From Pectinophora gossypiella (lineage: Eukaryota; Arthropoda; Insecta; Lepidoptera; Gelechiidae): 64,000 nucleotides of DNA. Below are positions 41,204 to 51,410 of the stretch, piece after piece. How positions within the stretch are numbered: position 1 is the stretch's first letter; each line of letters starts with the position of its first letter. The translations under genes and the position numbers were made by a program. The notes under the pieces were generated by a model. The model was not told the origin of the DNA and did not search any database. It worked only from the letters and a program-made list of their open reading frames with translations. Location of the stretch: NCBI RefSeq assembly GCF_024362695.1, contig NC_065415.1:11449438-11513437 (forward strand), given 5' to 3'.

Positions 41204-41640
41204 GGCCTCCTGACGAGGAGAGGGTGTTTAATCTATACACTGTCTGCGTGTTATGTTATAAATGAATCAAAGGTTTAATATTGTTAATTGCCTATAATAT
41301 ACTTCATACAATGTCATGTACTTATATTGTTCAGAAAGCAATTAAACACACTCAAAGTTATCAATCAAAGGCTGTCTTCTCCGAGATTAGATTACTCGTA
41401 CCTACTTGCATACATTTACCTAAATACCTCTTTACCGTATCGAAACGACGCAGTAATACCATTCGCAATGTGACTACGAGAATAGTAACTCAGTTGTATT
41501 AGGGAGATTGGCATAATACTGTGTGAGGTACCTAACGTGTAATCCGTCAAAACGTATCCGTTAGTCAAACAACGGAATCCGTGCCGACGGCAGTTAGTTC
41601 TGTAATTAGCAAGGGTTTAGAATCAGATGTGCCGTTCGCA
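41204..41640. other. No gene seen
   Basis: The 73-codon frame at 41281-41502 has no recognised motif and AT-rich composition. Confidence 0.3.
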
Positions 41641-41885
41641 TTCCGTTCTAAAATGCCCAAAACTTATGTAAAATGAGCTCTATTACCTAACCTTTAGGCA
41701 GATGAGACCAGAGAACAAGAAAGAACAATTTGAAAAAGAAAAGTGACAACTACAAAATATATAAGATACAACGAACCGAACCGTCCGTAAGGATCCAGCA
41801 GCAAAAGTTACGTAAAAATACCTTTATTGTACCTTTAGGCAGATAAGACCAGAGTACAAGAAAGAACTATTTGAAAAAGAAAAGC
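41641..41885 (+). mobile_element. hAT-N interior, two tandem partial copies
   Basis: CTTTAGGCAGATGAGACCAG with AGAACAATTTGAAAAAGAAA (41690-41745), then CTTTAGGCAGATAAGACCAG with AGAACTATTTGAAAAAGAAA (41835-41885). The joining piece (CGAACCGAACCGTCCGTAAG) also occurs reversed at 47340-47390, so it is part of a longer family form. Confidence 0.6.
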
Positions 41886-41891
41886 AGTCAG

Positions 41892-42224
41892 TGGCCCCGA
41901 TTCCTGCAGACACCTGCTAATTTTATTTTAAGTTATACCCGTCATTTACTTTTCCGCTGAAAAGGAAAAGGACGGTTGATTGACAGCTGTTAATTTTACA
42001 TAAAATGAATAATGAATGAATAACGCGGGCGAATAAAATCGGCATCTCGCTGATATGCAACCCGTTTGACGTGTCTTGTCAACTTAATTCTGTCGGATTA
42101 TTGACCAAAGTAAAATTTTTAGAAGGTTGTTTTAAATTTGTGCCAAAAATTGACGTGTGTTCTATAAATACCCGTCCCTTTCCATTGCGGCGGATAAGAA
42201 AATGACAGGTATAAATTTATTATA
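41892..42224 (+). mobile_element. MITE M3, reference copy
   Basis: Starts GGCCCCGATTCCTGCAGACA, then TTTATTTTAAGTTATACCCG and GACAGCTGTTAATTTTAC, through CAACCCGTTTGACGTGTC to CCCGTCCCTTTCCATTGCGG. The last part mirrors the first (CCGCTGAAAAGGAAAAGGAC), giving long subterminal inverted repeats. Non-coding. Confidence 0.75.
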
Positions 42225-42394
42225 GAGTATTTATTACGGGTCATTCTCACTTTTGGGCCATTCAGAAATCAGAAATCAGAATCATTTATTCAACGTAATT
42301 ATCATGGATAAACTTGTTGAAGGTCAATGTAACATTTTTGAATTTACGTCAAAATGTGTCATTCCCAGAGAGGTCACGTTTATAACAAATGCAT

Positions 42395-42500
42395 AGATAC
42401 ATAGAATCAAGCTGGTAATCCCTAATGGCATAGGTAGTCATCTAGTCAGAAGACGATTTGTAGATACTTTTGGTAAACGAAGTCCTAAGATGAATATGAT
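42395..42500 (+). repeat. Repeat-E remnant
   Basis: GTAATCCCTAATGGCATAGG and CGAAGTCCTAAGATGAATAT echo the 1379-1617 copy with many changes. Confidence 0.45.
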
Positions 42501-42510
42501 TTTAATACCA

Positions 42511-42623
42511 AAAAAGTACTTTTTTCAATTTTGCGACAGGAAATTCCACTTTATATCAACTCAAAATCATAGTCTGAATCATCTCTCAAAGTTTTCGTTA
42601 CGATGTCACTTACACCCTGTATA
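42511..42623. mobile_element. MITE M1, right half
   Basis: TTTTGCGACAGGAAATTCCA through CAAAATCATAGTCTGAATCA to CACTTACACCCTGTAT. Confidence 0.7.
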
Positions 42624-42659
42624 GTGTATGTATTAAGATTTTTGATTTTATTTAATTAT

Positions 42660-42838
42660 GACAAGTCGTGACGGTCAAAATGTGATAAATGTTTTCTTGC
42701 CACTGGTTGCCTGGAAGAAATTGCTGCTTTGCAATATGGCAGCCAGATTGTACTGTATCTTTCGGCCATGTATGTGAAACTTGTTTTGAATGTTGTGTGC
42801 AATAAAGTATATTTGTATTGTATTGTATTGTATTGTAT
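42660..42838 (+). mobile_element. LINE 3'UTR and tail
   Basis: GGTTGCCTGGAAGAAATTGC and TGTGCAATAAAGTATATTTG followed by four or five TATTG units. The same 3'UTR is at 47450-47585, with CGCTTTAAGCGATAAGGCCG. No coding part remains. Confidence 0.65.
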
Positions 42839-43499
42839 CTACTGTGAAAACGTGATAACGCTCGGGACAGGATAATGATGAAGTCATGATGGTCCTCTAG
42901 TAGACTGCGCATTAAATTTTAGAATTGTAATTTCGAAACCTCACATAAACTTGAATTTGCTTACAGACTTTATTATTCAAAAATCTTCCACAACATATGT
43001 CTGCCCAACGCACAGACGAGCAACGATGGAGTATGATTAATATCTCGTTTAGTTGATTACGGAGAAGCCCTATTTTCTTTGAATACGCGACCGGATTAAA
43101 GAAACATCACCTACATACTCAAACCGTATTATTTCTGTTTGGTGGCTTATACATTATTAATATTTGGCTATGAATAACGTGAGAGAATCATGATCTTATA
43201 CTTACTTGGCACAAAAGAGATTGGGACGATCTGTCACTCGAACACAATGTTTCCGACGAACGATTCGTAATCTATCATATACCTTAGATTACTGGATTAA
43301 ATGCGTCATGAAAATCGTGATTCATCAGTGTCATGGCATTGTAATGATTTTTACGTGTACCAGATGTCTACTTTGCACAGGTTTCTATTGATCTATGAGG
43401 TGAGGTGTGGGTACTTAGTTCTTAATGCGATTTGCAATCTAATGATGGCCTTGTTAAGTTTTTCTTTGTTTAAACTTCTAATTTCATGGATAACAGACA
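42839..43499. other. No gene seen
   Basis: Non-coding; overlapping short frames without motifs. Confidence 0.3.
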
Positions 43500-43867
43500 T
43501 ATGTATGTCACAGGTAGCTTTTTCATGCAAATTCCGTAGTAATTTCGTGTTTCGACGTTTAGTAAAGTCGATCCCGTTACCGACTCCGCCGCCGTGGTCG
43601 ACGATTTCCCTCAATTAGCGCTTATCGCTATCGACCCACTAGGGTCGATTAATTCTTTCAAATATTTTTTTCCTCTCAGACGCCCTGAGCCGAGGTTCGC
43701 GCCCAACTGGGCACCCTCATGCCTGTTGTCTTAAACTTTGTACCGGGTGAGAGCCTTCAGCGCTCCCCATTTGTCCGGCCAAGTAGGTTAATGCCAGCGG
43801 CAAAACTACAATAAGTCACGTCAAAAAAAAAGTTTAGTAAAAAGTATCTTGACTAGTTGGAAACTCC
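43500..43867. mobile_element. MITE M5 remnant split by LINE-P
   Basis: Left part to 43566 (ATTTCGTGTTTCGACGTTTA) and right part 43842-43867 (AAGTATCTTGACTAGTTGG) rejoin into the M5 end pattern seen at 41161. Confidence 0.55.
43567..43831 (+). mobile_element. LINE-P, 5'-truncated, 10-bp TSD
   Basis: Starts in the coding end (RRRGRRFPS region), then the CGACCCACTAGGGTCGATTA hairpin, 3'UTR and an A-run tail. GTTTAGTAAA flanks both sides (43557-43566 and 43832-43841). It is very similar to 2933-3385. Confidence 0.82.
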
Positions 43868-44225
43868 ATATTACTGACACGATTCTACGTACGCTTCTTT
43901 GAATTAATTTGCACTTAGACATACAGCTAAAACTAACACTAAAACATTAGTCATTGAAACACTCGCGTGTCTCATATAAACGTCCATAATTCATGCAGTG
44001 TGAAGGTTTAATGCTAGTAAGAGTAAAAGAAATAGGCCATTTGTCGGTAAATAATTATTTATAATGGTTCTGTTTGCTTCCAGACGGCGTTTGTTTCCTT
44101 CGCTTGATTTACGAGTGTATCGGAATAGTAGGGTTTAAGTGTGAAATGATTGTTGGTTTATGTTCTGCTTATTACACCAAGTAGCAATTAATAGTAAATA
44201 CCCGCTTTTGGCTCTGGCTAAGACC
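43868..44225. other. No gene seen
   Basis: Non-coding. Confidence 0.35.
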
Positions 44226-44562
44226 CGTGGTAGCCCAGTTGGTAGAACGCTTGCCTCTCACTTGGAGGTTGCGGCTTCGAATCCAGCACAGGCCTAAACC
44301 GATGATTGTCGAATTTGTTTTCGAATTCACGTTTGGATCATACATGATTATCACATTCTCAGCGGTGAAGGAAAATAACGTTTCGGAGGTATGTGACCTA
44401 ACCTGTATTGGGCTGCTTTTTCCTTCGCGGGTTGGAAGGTCAGACAGGCAGTCGCTTCTGTAAAAAACCGACCTGTCAAATCTTCAGGTTAGGTAACCGG
44501 ACCCTGTGAAAAACGACATAATGTTAGGGGCCTTTAAAAAAACCCATTCTGATGATGTGATT
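44226..44562 (+). mobile_element. SINE-D, near full length
   Basis: tRNA-like head with A box TAGCCCAGTTGG and B-box GGCTTCGAATCC; then CACAGGCCTAAACC, TTCAGCGGTGAAGG-like, GACCTAACCTGTATTGGGCT, AGACAGGCAGTCGCTTCTG and CTGTGAAAAACG. The end is GATGATG. Confidence 0.85.
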
Positions 44563-44892
44563 TTTGTTAACAAAACCTCACTATAGACAAAGCTACATTC
44601 AATCCAGGTAACAGATTGTGGCCTCAACTTTTACCTGGAATGAAATTAATTGAAAGAATTCGAGGTTTTGTTGAAGAAAATTACATCAGATTGTGATTTT
44701 TCAACAAGGCGCTAACATCACTCTATTATATTTTAAAAACATTAGTTCGATACGTTCAATAGCAACCATGAAACTAACGTTTACGAGGTCGGCCATTTTG
44801 AGCTCACAACTCATATGACAGAAATAAAGCCTTCTAAAATGTTGCAAGTTTCCATTTGACTTATTTACAAAATACGTACGTACTTCGTACTA
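44563..44892. other. No gene seen
   Basis: Non-coding. CCAGGTAACAGATTGTGG and a similar inverted string around 44600-44640 form a weak stem. Confidence 0.3.
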
Positions 44893-45110
44893 CAAATTCA
44901 AATTCATAAATATCTTTATTCAATAAGTAACACAGTTACACTTTGAATCGTCAATTTTTACATAATGAACGTCTCATCCGCTAAAAACTACGGCAGAAAA
45001 ACCGGCAAGAAAAACGGCACAGGGCCCTAGACGTTCTTAAAACAAACATAAATAGTTGTGTGAAAGTATATTCTTCTTCATTATATCTTGCTCGTATCAT
45101 AATAAATTCT
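44893..45110 (-). mobile_element. LINE 3'UTR, minus strand
   Basis: AATTCAAATTCATAAATATC, then TAACACAGTTACACTTTGAA, GAACGTCTCATCCGC and AACTACGGCAG. From memory this is a common lepidopteran CR1/jockey-type LINE 3' end. No ORF part is left. Confidence 0.6.
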
Positions 45111-45568
45111 CAAACAGTAACAATTGATTAAAGCACTTACAAACAACGTGGATGGAATCATACCATTCGTTACTTTACTATCATAATATTGTAATGGACG
45201 AGGCTGCTGTGAACATTGCACATTTGTGAATGTTCCTGTTAATTGAAAGCTGCTTTCAATTAGACATTATTGCGGACTTTGTTAATAACCCAGTGGTATT
45301 GATCTGGTTGGACTTGGTAATGTGCTTTCTATCTTCTTTGCGAGTCGATGGCGATCGATACAAAATTTTTTCACGCTTACGGCATTGTCAGTGGCTTCGT
45401 GAAGGTCTCTGCGCAGGTATGGTCCATCTTTTATTTGGATATTAGGTACTTACCTTGATTAACAGTGTACAATTTCTCTCAGCGATCCATTAGGTAGACA
45501 AAGTTATGACTGCTATAAATAGCATAACACAGCATCATACCTGCGTCCCTGAAGGGGTGGCAGAGGTA
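45111..45568. other. No gene seen
   Basis: Non-coding. 45535-45568 (CCTGCGTCCCTGAAGGGGTGG) resembles short strings near 29850 and 57220. Confidence 0.35.
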
Positions 45569-46060
45569 TACAGGGTGTTAGTGACATCGTAACAAAAACA
45601 TTGAGGGGTGATTGAGGCCATGATTCTGAGATGATATCAAGTGGAATTTTCCGTCGCAAAAGTATGGAATTGAAAATAATTAAAAAAACCACAAAAATTT
45701 TCAGGAATATTCAGACTGAAAATTCCACTTGATATGAACTCAGAATCATGGTCTGAACCATCCCCCTAAGTACTCGTTACGGTGTCACTAACACCCATAC
45801 CTACTTGTATGGCTACCGTATGTACTTGTGTGGGGTGTAAGTGACATCGTAACGAATACTGAGGGGGATGATTCAACTGATTGTTCTGAGTTAATATCAA
45901 GTATAATTTTCCTTCGCAAAAGTATAGAATTGAAAATAATTTAAAAAAAAATAAAAAAAACCATGAATTTTGCGACGAAAAATTCCACTTGATATTAACT
46001 CAGAATCATGGTCTGAATCATCCCCCTGAGTATTCGTTACGATGTTACTAACACCCTGTA
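45569..46060. mobile_element. Compound element: two M1 MITEs in tandem
   Basis: First unit 45569-45796 (CAGGGTGTTAGTGACATCG ... GGTGTCACTAACACCC). Then a ~36-bp linker containing ATACCTACTTGTATGGC. The second unit, 45833-46060, begins GGGGTGTAAGTGACATCG and ends ACTAACACCCTGTA. Each unit is itself palindromic. The same pair with the same linker is at 54306-54760. Confidence 0.85.
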
Positions 46061-46122
46061 TAATACACCCACCCACCAGCTGGTGTTTAAGTCTTATGTA
46101 ATAGGGGGCGGGGGTGTAAGTG

Positions 46123-46460
46123 CCGGTCTTCTCTCGTGTGGGTTGTGAGGTGGTGTACCAACCTCATCAACCCTGGTGTCAGGGTTACTACTGAGCCGCC
46201 AAAGGCCCCTGAGATGACTCATGTAACGACTACTTACATTAGTAAGTAGTAACCGGGACCAACGTCTTATCGTCACTTCCGAAGCTCAGATCATCTTACT
46301 TTAGGACAATTAGGTGATCAGCCTGTAATGTCCTAACCAAACTAGGGATGAAGTAATTAGGTAAAAGTATGTCCATTTTTGTGATATGTCCCCACCGGGA
46401 TTCGAACCCGGGACCTCCGGATCGTGAGTCCAACGCTCAACCATTAGACCACGGAGGCCG
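46123..46460 (-). mobile_element. SINE-A, full length, minus strand
   Basis: Complete: CTTCTCTCGTGTGGGTTGTG tail, middle, a slightly mutated central domain (GGACCAACGTCTTATCGTCA), reversed B box GGGATTCGAACCCGGG and head to ACCACGGAGGCCG. A GTGCCG string borders both sides and may be a short TSD. Confidence 0.88.
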
Positions 46461-46809
46461 CAATGGTGCCGGTAATAAATATGTATTAGTGGGTAGTGTA
46501 GGTTGAAAAGGCCTTAACGTGCATTTTGTTTCAGAACCACTGTCGCCGGTTCAACCCCGCTCTCTTTTACTATTTGCTCATACTTGTATGGCGCGCGTTT
46601 TGCGTTCACTTGGCCCTTCCAACCTCTTTCTTCTATTCCGTGAATACCACTGACCTAGTTGAAAATGCTTTGTCGTAACAAATAGGCGAGAGACTGGCTG
46701 AATTGCAATGACCGCTGACGTAGGCAGTGCCTACTGCGCCTGCTATAGGCACTCTGAAATGCGTAGCCGTTTGCAGAGGCAGCGGTCAGTCATCAAAATT
46801 GATCGCCAC
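46461..46809. other. No gene seen
   Basis: Non-coding but less AT-rich (46500-46800), with paired strings around GGCAGTGCCTACTGCGCC. Confidence 0.3.
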
Positions 46810-46820
46810 ATAGCGAACCG

Positions 46821-47162
46821 TGGTAGCCGAGATGGTATAACGCTTACTTCTCACTCTGAGGTCGCAGGTTCGAATCCAGCACAGGCCTAAACCAATGATT
46901 GTCGAATTTGTTTCGAATTCATGTTTGGATCATAAATGATTATCACGTGCTCAGCGGTGAAGGAAAACATCGTGAGGAAAACCCACATTCCCGGGAAATG
47001 CATTTTCGGGGGTATGTGACCTAACCTGTATCAGGCTGGTTTTCTCTTCGCGGATTGGCAGGTCAGACAGGCAGTCGCTTCTGTAAAAAACCGGACCTGT
47101 CAAATCGTCAGGTTAGGTAAGCGAATCCTGTGAAAAACGGTATTAATGCTGGGGGGATGATG
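46821..47162 (+). mobile_element. SINE-D, full length, 11-bp TSD
   Basis: Reference copy, 342 bp: head with A box TGGTAGCCGAGATGG and B box GGTTCGAATCC, then CAGCACAGGCCTAAACC, ATTATCACGTGCTCAGCGGT, ACATTCCCGGGAAATGCATT, AGACAGGCAGTCGCTTCTGT, and end GGATGATG. ATAGCGAACCG flanks it exactly (46810-46820, 47163-47173). Confidence 0.9.
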
Positions 47163-47189
47163 ATAGCGAACCGTCCGTTGTGTACAATG

Positions 47190-47408
47190 ATATGCTGTTG
47201 AATGTTCCCGTTGTAAAACCTCTTCAATAGTAAGGTTACTAGTTGCTTTTCTTTTTCAAATTGTTATTTCTTATACTCTGTTCTTATCTGCCTAAAGGTT
47301 AGGCAATAAAGCTCTTTTTTTACATAAGGTTTGCGCCTTTTTACTGCTGGGACCTTACGGATGGTTCGGTTCGTTGTATCTTATCTATTTTGTAGTTTGC
47401 ACTGTTGA
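47190..47408 (-). mobile_element. hAT-N copy, minus strand
   Basis: GAATGTTCCCGTTGTAAAAC, TTCTTATCTGCCTAAAGGTT and the longer-form segment CGGATGGTTCGGTTCG match the other copies reversed. Termini are degraded. Confidence 0.6.
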
Positions 47409-47449
47409 CTGGTTTATCTTTAAATTATTTTTTTTAACATTTTTCCTCA

Positions 47450-47585
47450 CCTTATGGTTGTCTGGAAGAAATCGCTTTAAGCGATAAGGCCGCCATTTGC
47501 CATGTACTTAATTAAGAGACTTTTTGTAATTATTTCTTTTTATTTTGGTGCAATAAAGTGTATTTGTATTGAATTGTATTGTAGT
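47450..47585 (+). mobile_element. LINE 3'UTR and tail
   Basis: GGTTGTCTGGAAGAAATCGC, GCGATAAGGCCGCC and GGTGCAATAAAGTGTATTTG with a TATTG-type tail, as at 42660-42838. Confidence 0.65.
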
Positions 47586-48002
47586 TTTTATAGTACCTAA
47601 AATAAAGTCGGCAAACAACAAAATAATTCCAACCGTTTTAAACAGTAACAAATAAGAAGGTTTAATTAGGTGGCAGACGATTTCACGCTTATTTTAATGG
47701 TCTAGAAATCCTTATCTTAATCTCGGTCCAAAACAAATTAGCCTTTGTTTTATTTTCGAGTAATTGTCTCAGATTGAAAACGCTTTCTCTTTCAAACAAA
47801 CTTGCGAATTCAATTAATCTCTTGATCTAACTTTTTTTTCTTTTTTGTGAACGATTTTTACATACAAGTGGTAAACGATGAAAACATATTTTAAAAGAAC
47901 GAAACGATATAATTTTTAGAATATAATTAAATGAGATTTTCTTGTATATTTAAACACATAATTGTGTTTACATAGGTTCTTACCTACCTAATAATTAAGA
48001 GC
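47586..48002. other. No gene seen
   Basis: Non-coding AT-rich DNA. Confidence 0.35.
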
Positions 48003-48070
48003 ACAGGGGGACTAAAAAGACCACATCAAAGCTATTCACCTAAAAAGCAATATTGCTATTTGAAATTAAG
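48003..48070 (+). mobile_element. MITE M4 left end fragment
   Basis: GGGGGACTAAAAAGACCACA and AAGCTATTCACCTAAAAAGC match the M4 left end. It is cut off by the M3 element that follows. Confidence 0.6.
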
Positions 48071-48084
48071 ATTTACACATATAT

Positions 48085-48425
48085 TGGCCCCGATTCGTGC
48101 AGACACCGCCTAATTTTATTTTAAGTTATATCCGTCATTTTCATATCCGTCGAAAAGGAAAGGGACGGATGATTCACAGCTCTTAATTTTAGGAAGAATG
48201 AGTAAATGAATGAATAACCCGGGCGAATCAAAAGGTACGTCGCTGGTATGCAATCCGTTTGACGTGTTGTCTACTTAACTGTGTCGGGTTATTGACGGAT
48301 GCAAAATTTTTAGACGTGTGTTCCATAAATTTTATGCTTGTCGATTACCCGTCCCTTTCCTTTTCGGCGGATAAGAAAATGACAGATATACCTTAAAATA
48401 AAATTAGATGGTATTTACAGGAATT
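48085..48425 (+). mobile_element. MITE M3 copy
   Basis: GGCCCCGATTCGTGCAGACA start, GAAAAGGAAAGGGACGGATG, CCGTTTGACGTGTTGTC, and a right end with AAAATTAGATGGTATTTACA. Both ends are recognisable. Confidence 0.7.
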
Positions 48426-48549
48426 AGCACCATTATAAAAGTAAGTGCGCAATGTCATGATATGTCGATTAGCAATATAAGATATGTCGATTAGCAATAT
48501 GTATCCTTAAGTATTTATACTTATTTATAATGGAGTACCTAAATCATTA

Positions 48550-48715
48550 AGGGTTAGAAAGCCACATAGAAGCAATTCATCTAAGAAGCAATATTTCCAA
48601 TTTGACATTAAAATTTGCACAAATAAAAGTAAGTGCGCAATTTTATGATATTTCGATTAGCAATATTACATTTTACTTTATTGGATGAATTGCTTTAATG
48701 TGGCGTTTATAACTT
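48550..48715. mobile_element. MITE M4, short copy
   Basis: GGGTTAGAAAGCCACATAGA with AAGCAATTCATCTAAGAAGC at the left, and GGATGAATTGCTTTAATGTG with GCG at the right. The interior repeats AAGTAAGTGCGCAA and CGATTAGCAATAT, also present just upstream at 48440-48505. Confidence 0.65.
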
Positions 48716-48722
48716 CCAAGAT

Positions 48723-49000
48723 AGTCATCATCACTAATTTGAGAGCCACGCTCTTGTCGGTGTAGCATTCTCCATTCTTGTCTATCTCTATCAGCGGTCA
48801 ATTCCTTCACATCCTTATAAGACACGACGTTCACCTTCTCTTTGAGCTGTTCCATGTAAGCTCTTCTTGGTCTTTCCCTTCCTCCTTCCTTGTAGCTTTC
48901 CTTCTATGATGTTTGTTTGTGATGTTCCAAGATAGTATAGCTTCTATTATCTTATAGCATCGTCTTACTGGACGATCAGCTCTGAGAATAAAATAGATAC
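48723..49000 (-). pseudogene. LINE-Q C-terminal fragment, minus strand
   Basis: The minus strand encodes RPRRAYMEQLKEKVNVVSYK, then EWRMLHRQERGS and, further upstream in other frames, YKIIEAILSWNI. These are reverse-transcriptase C-terminal pieces broken by at least one frameshift. The 3' end carries ATCATCATC. Confidence 0.75.
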
Positions 49001-49309
49001 AAAAAATCTTCAGGTTCACAACAAGATATAATCGGCGATGAGATCTGTTGTTGGGATGATTGCATTGTTTGTAAATGAGAGCCGCAAATAAAATAAAAAG
49101 TTCATTTGATAATACTTTCTTTATTGTTGAGAGCAGACTCGCAACCTTCGAATTGGTTTCAGACTTGCAGACGCTTTTGTTTAAGAGATTGCATTTAAAA
49201 TGTGCAGTTTTAAAGGTTAGTTAGAATAGGCCTTACACCTCGGTTTTCAATTGATATATTGGTCAAATGCCAAGCTGATCAATGTATTAAACATGCGTAA
49301 TAATATGAG
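49001..49309. other. No gene seen
   Basis: Non-coding. Confidence 0.3.
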
Positions 49310-49432
49310 GTGTGTCATGGGATTTGTTTAGTATTGTAACTAAACTTCGCCGCCTATTGTACTTATGTTTTTATTCGTATGTTTATGTCCTTTGTATATG
49401 TCGTTGTGCAATAAAGTATTATTGATTGATTG
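49310..49432 (+). mobile_element. LINE 3' tail
   Basis: CTTCGCCGCCTATTGTACTT, GTCGTTGTGCAATAAAGTAT and a TTGATTGATTGA tail. Confidence 0.55.
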
Positions 49433-49638
49433 AACTTCTGAACGTAATTGTCACTGTCATATCTTGCCGTCTCGCTTTCCGTCTCTCTCTTCTTCCGCGT
49501 TTCACTAATTGTTAATTTGATATTTTGGAAAATACGGTGCATATCGAAGTAATCTGCGTTTCAATTAATAAGACAATTCAATCTCAATAAATATTATATA
49601 CAAAACATAACAGGATTGGAATTTATGTACCAACGTAA

Positions 49639-49755
49639 GTACAGTCATGAGCAACATCGTGTACCCACTTGAGAACCCTGTCGCACTATCATATTTGACA
49701 TCTAATGAGAGTTACGGTTTCATTTGTCGAAAAAGTTAATGTGACATGGTTTCAG
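49639..49755 (-). mobile_element. MITE M2, minus strand, truncated
   Basis: GTACAGTCATGAGCAACATC start, then CCCTGTCGCACTATCATATT and AAAAAGTTAATGTGACATGG. The far terminus is missing. Confidence 0.7.
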
Positions 49756-50010
49756 AGAGCGAAAATGAGTGAAGAAGTGGCGATCAATAATTAAAAAATG
49801 ACGCACACTTTTAGCTACGTGGACACTTTGTGAATTTCAGGTTGCCCTTGGGAGCATAAGTGAGGACATACTTTAGGTCAAGTTCGCTGTTGGATCAAGA
49901 GTGACAGATAGGTTTTTAAGTAGGTCTAGACACAAAGACGCTCAAACCTTGAATAAAGTACCTACCGTTGCTCTGATTAAGTATATCCATCGATCTATAA
50001 TAGTATATCC

Positions 50011-50527
50011 GTCGTGGCCAGATCTTAGAATTGATCATTTCATGATGTGCTCGATCATTCCATGAAATGGTCATATTTTATAAAATAGCCAACTTAAGTG
50101 GATCATATCGTTGAAACGTCTACGTTTGATGATGTTTCAATCAACGTTTGGACATATCATTAATGTAGGCGGTTTCTATGGTATGTGGTGTAATAAAAAT
50201 GCGAATAGTCAATTAATTTATTAGGTTCAAAATTATTTATCTAATCGACATTATCGATGTGGAAAATTGTATTATTACATTGGATTACATTGATTCATGG
50301 ATTATAATATCAATCAAGTTTTAAATACAATCGACACCAGAGCCACTACCGGTGGATAATGTTACTAATTTTACGATATGATTGCCCACGCTTGGCCATA
50401 TCATGAAGTAATCATGCATTTAGTTGCTCATATCGTTAAACGTTTTGTGTTCTTTGATCTGGCCAAACTATTTCATGAAATGATCGAGCACATCATGAAA
50501 TGTTCAATTCAAAGATCTGGCCACGAC
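50011..50527. mobile_element. MITE M6, copy 1
   Basis: Terminal inverted repeats of about 60-70 bases: GTCGTGGCCAGATCTTAGAA at the left, the complement of AGATCTGGCCACGAC at the right. The arms are full of short self-complementary strings related to ATTTCATGAAAT (ATTTCATGATGTGCTCGATC, TCCATGAAATGG). The interior has ACCGGTGGATAATGTTAC and CGTTTGGACATATCAT. It aligns over its whole length with 55231-55738. No coding capacity. Confidence 0.85.
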
Positions 50528-51402
50528 ATATCTATTCTTTAATATAGGTATACCCAATCGAAGAGCATTAGCTTAGTTAGTAAAAGTTTGCAGGTAATTT
50601 TTTTTTTTTTTATTATTTATAACACTTCATAAATTACACATAGATTATTTACAAACATCGCTAAACCTAAATAGGTTTGTCTCGATGCCTTCTTCTTCGG
50701 CATTCGCCACGCTTTCACATTATTACATACCTACCTATACCTATACCTACCTACCTATACTTATACCTATTGGATTTATACAGGGGGTGTCCGTGTAACT
50801 CAATTCGTATCATGACAGATAAATCCTGTCTGGTGATTGGCTAAAATGTTAATGAATTTAGAAGAGCTGTCAGTTTCAACCAATCATTCGATAGGACGCG
50901 GTCCCGGAACGATGAATTAGGAAATCGGAGATAAAGCAAATTAAATTTATTTGTCATTGAAAATTTTAATTAAAGTTTTAAGTTTGTTGCTTTCAATTAC
51001 TATGGGGGGTGTCACCAGGTCACAGACAACCTATCTCCGTAGAGAATTGGATAAAATTGCAGTGGTCACCCATGACCCAACCTGTCGCCCGGGGGGTGGG
51101 GGGAGGGGGTAATGACCCCATGATTCCCCCCCTGGATCGGCCCATGTGTGGCCGCCAGTCATCATGTTCATTATCATAATTATTATACTTACCAGACATA
51201 ATCGACCGTAAAACAATCAATATTACATTACCCAGACATTGTACTCGTAACCTAGACAAAATTCCCGAACCGTCACATAATAACCGCCGCAAACGCGAGC
51301 TATTTTCAGTGTCGATACGGGGCGATATTTGGAATGTGTATTGGACCACAAACTGATCCCTTTATGCCTTATGTTCCGGTGTTTGCACCGCACGGTTCAC
51401 CG
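50528..51402. other. No gene; repeat traces
   Basis: CTATACCTACCTACC simple sequence near 50730-50770. 51004-51150 shares strings with 36425-36655 and then has a very G/C-homopolymer-rich stretch (CCCGGGGGGTGGGGGGAGGG near 51090). No exon is recognised. Confidence 0.4.
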
Positions 51403-51410
51403 GTCACGAT

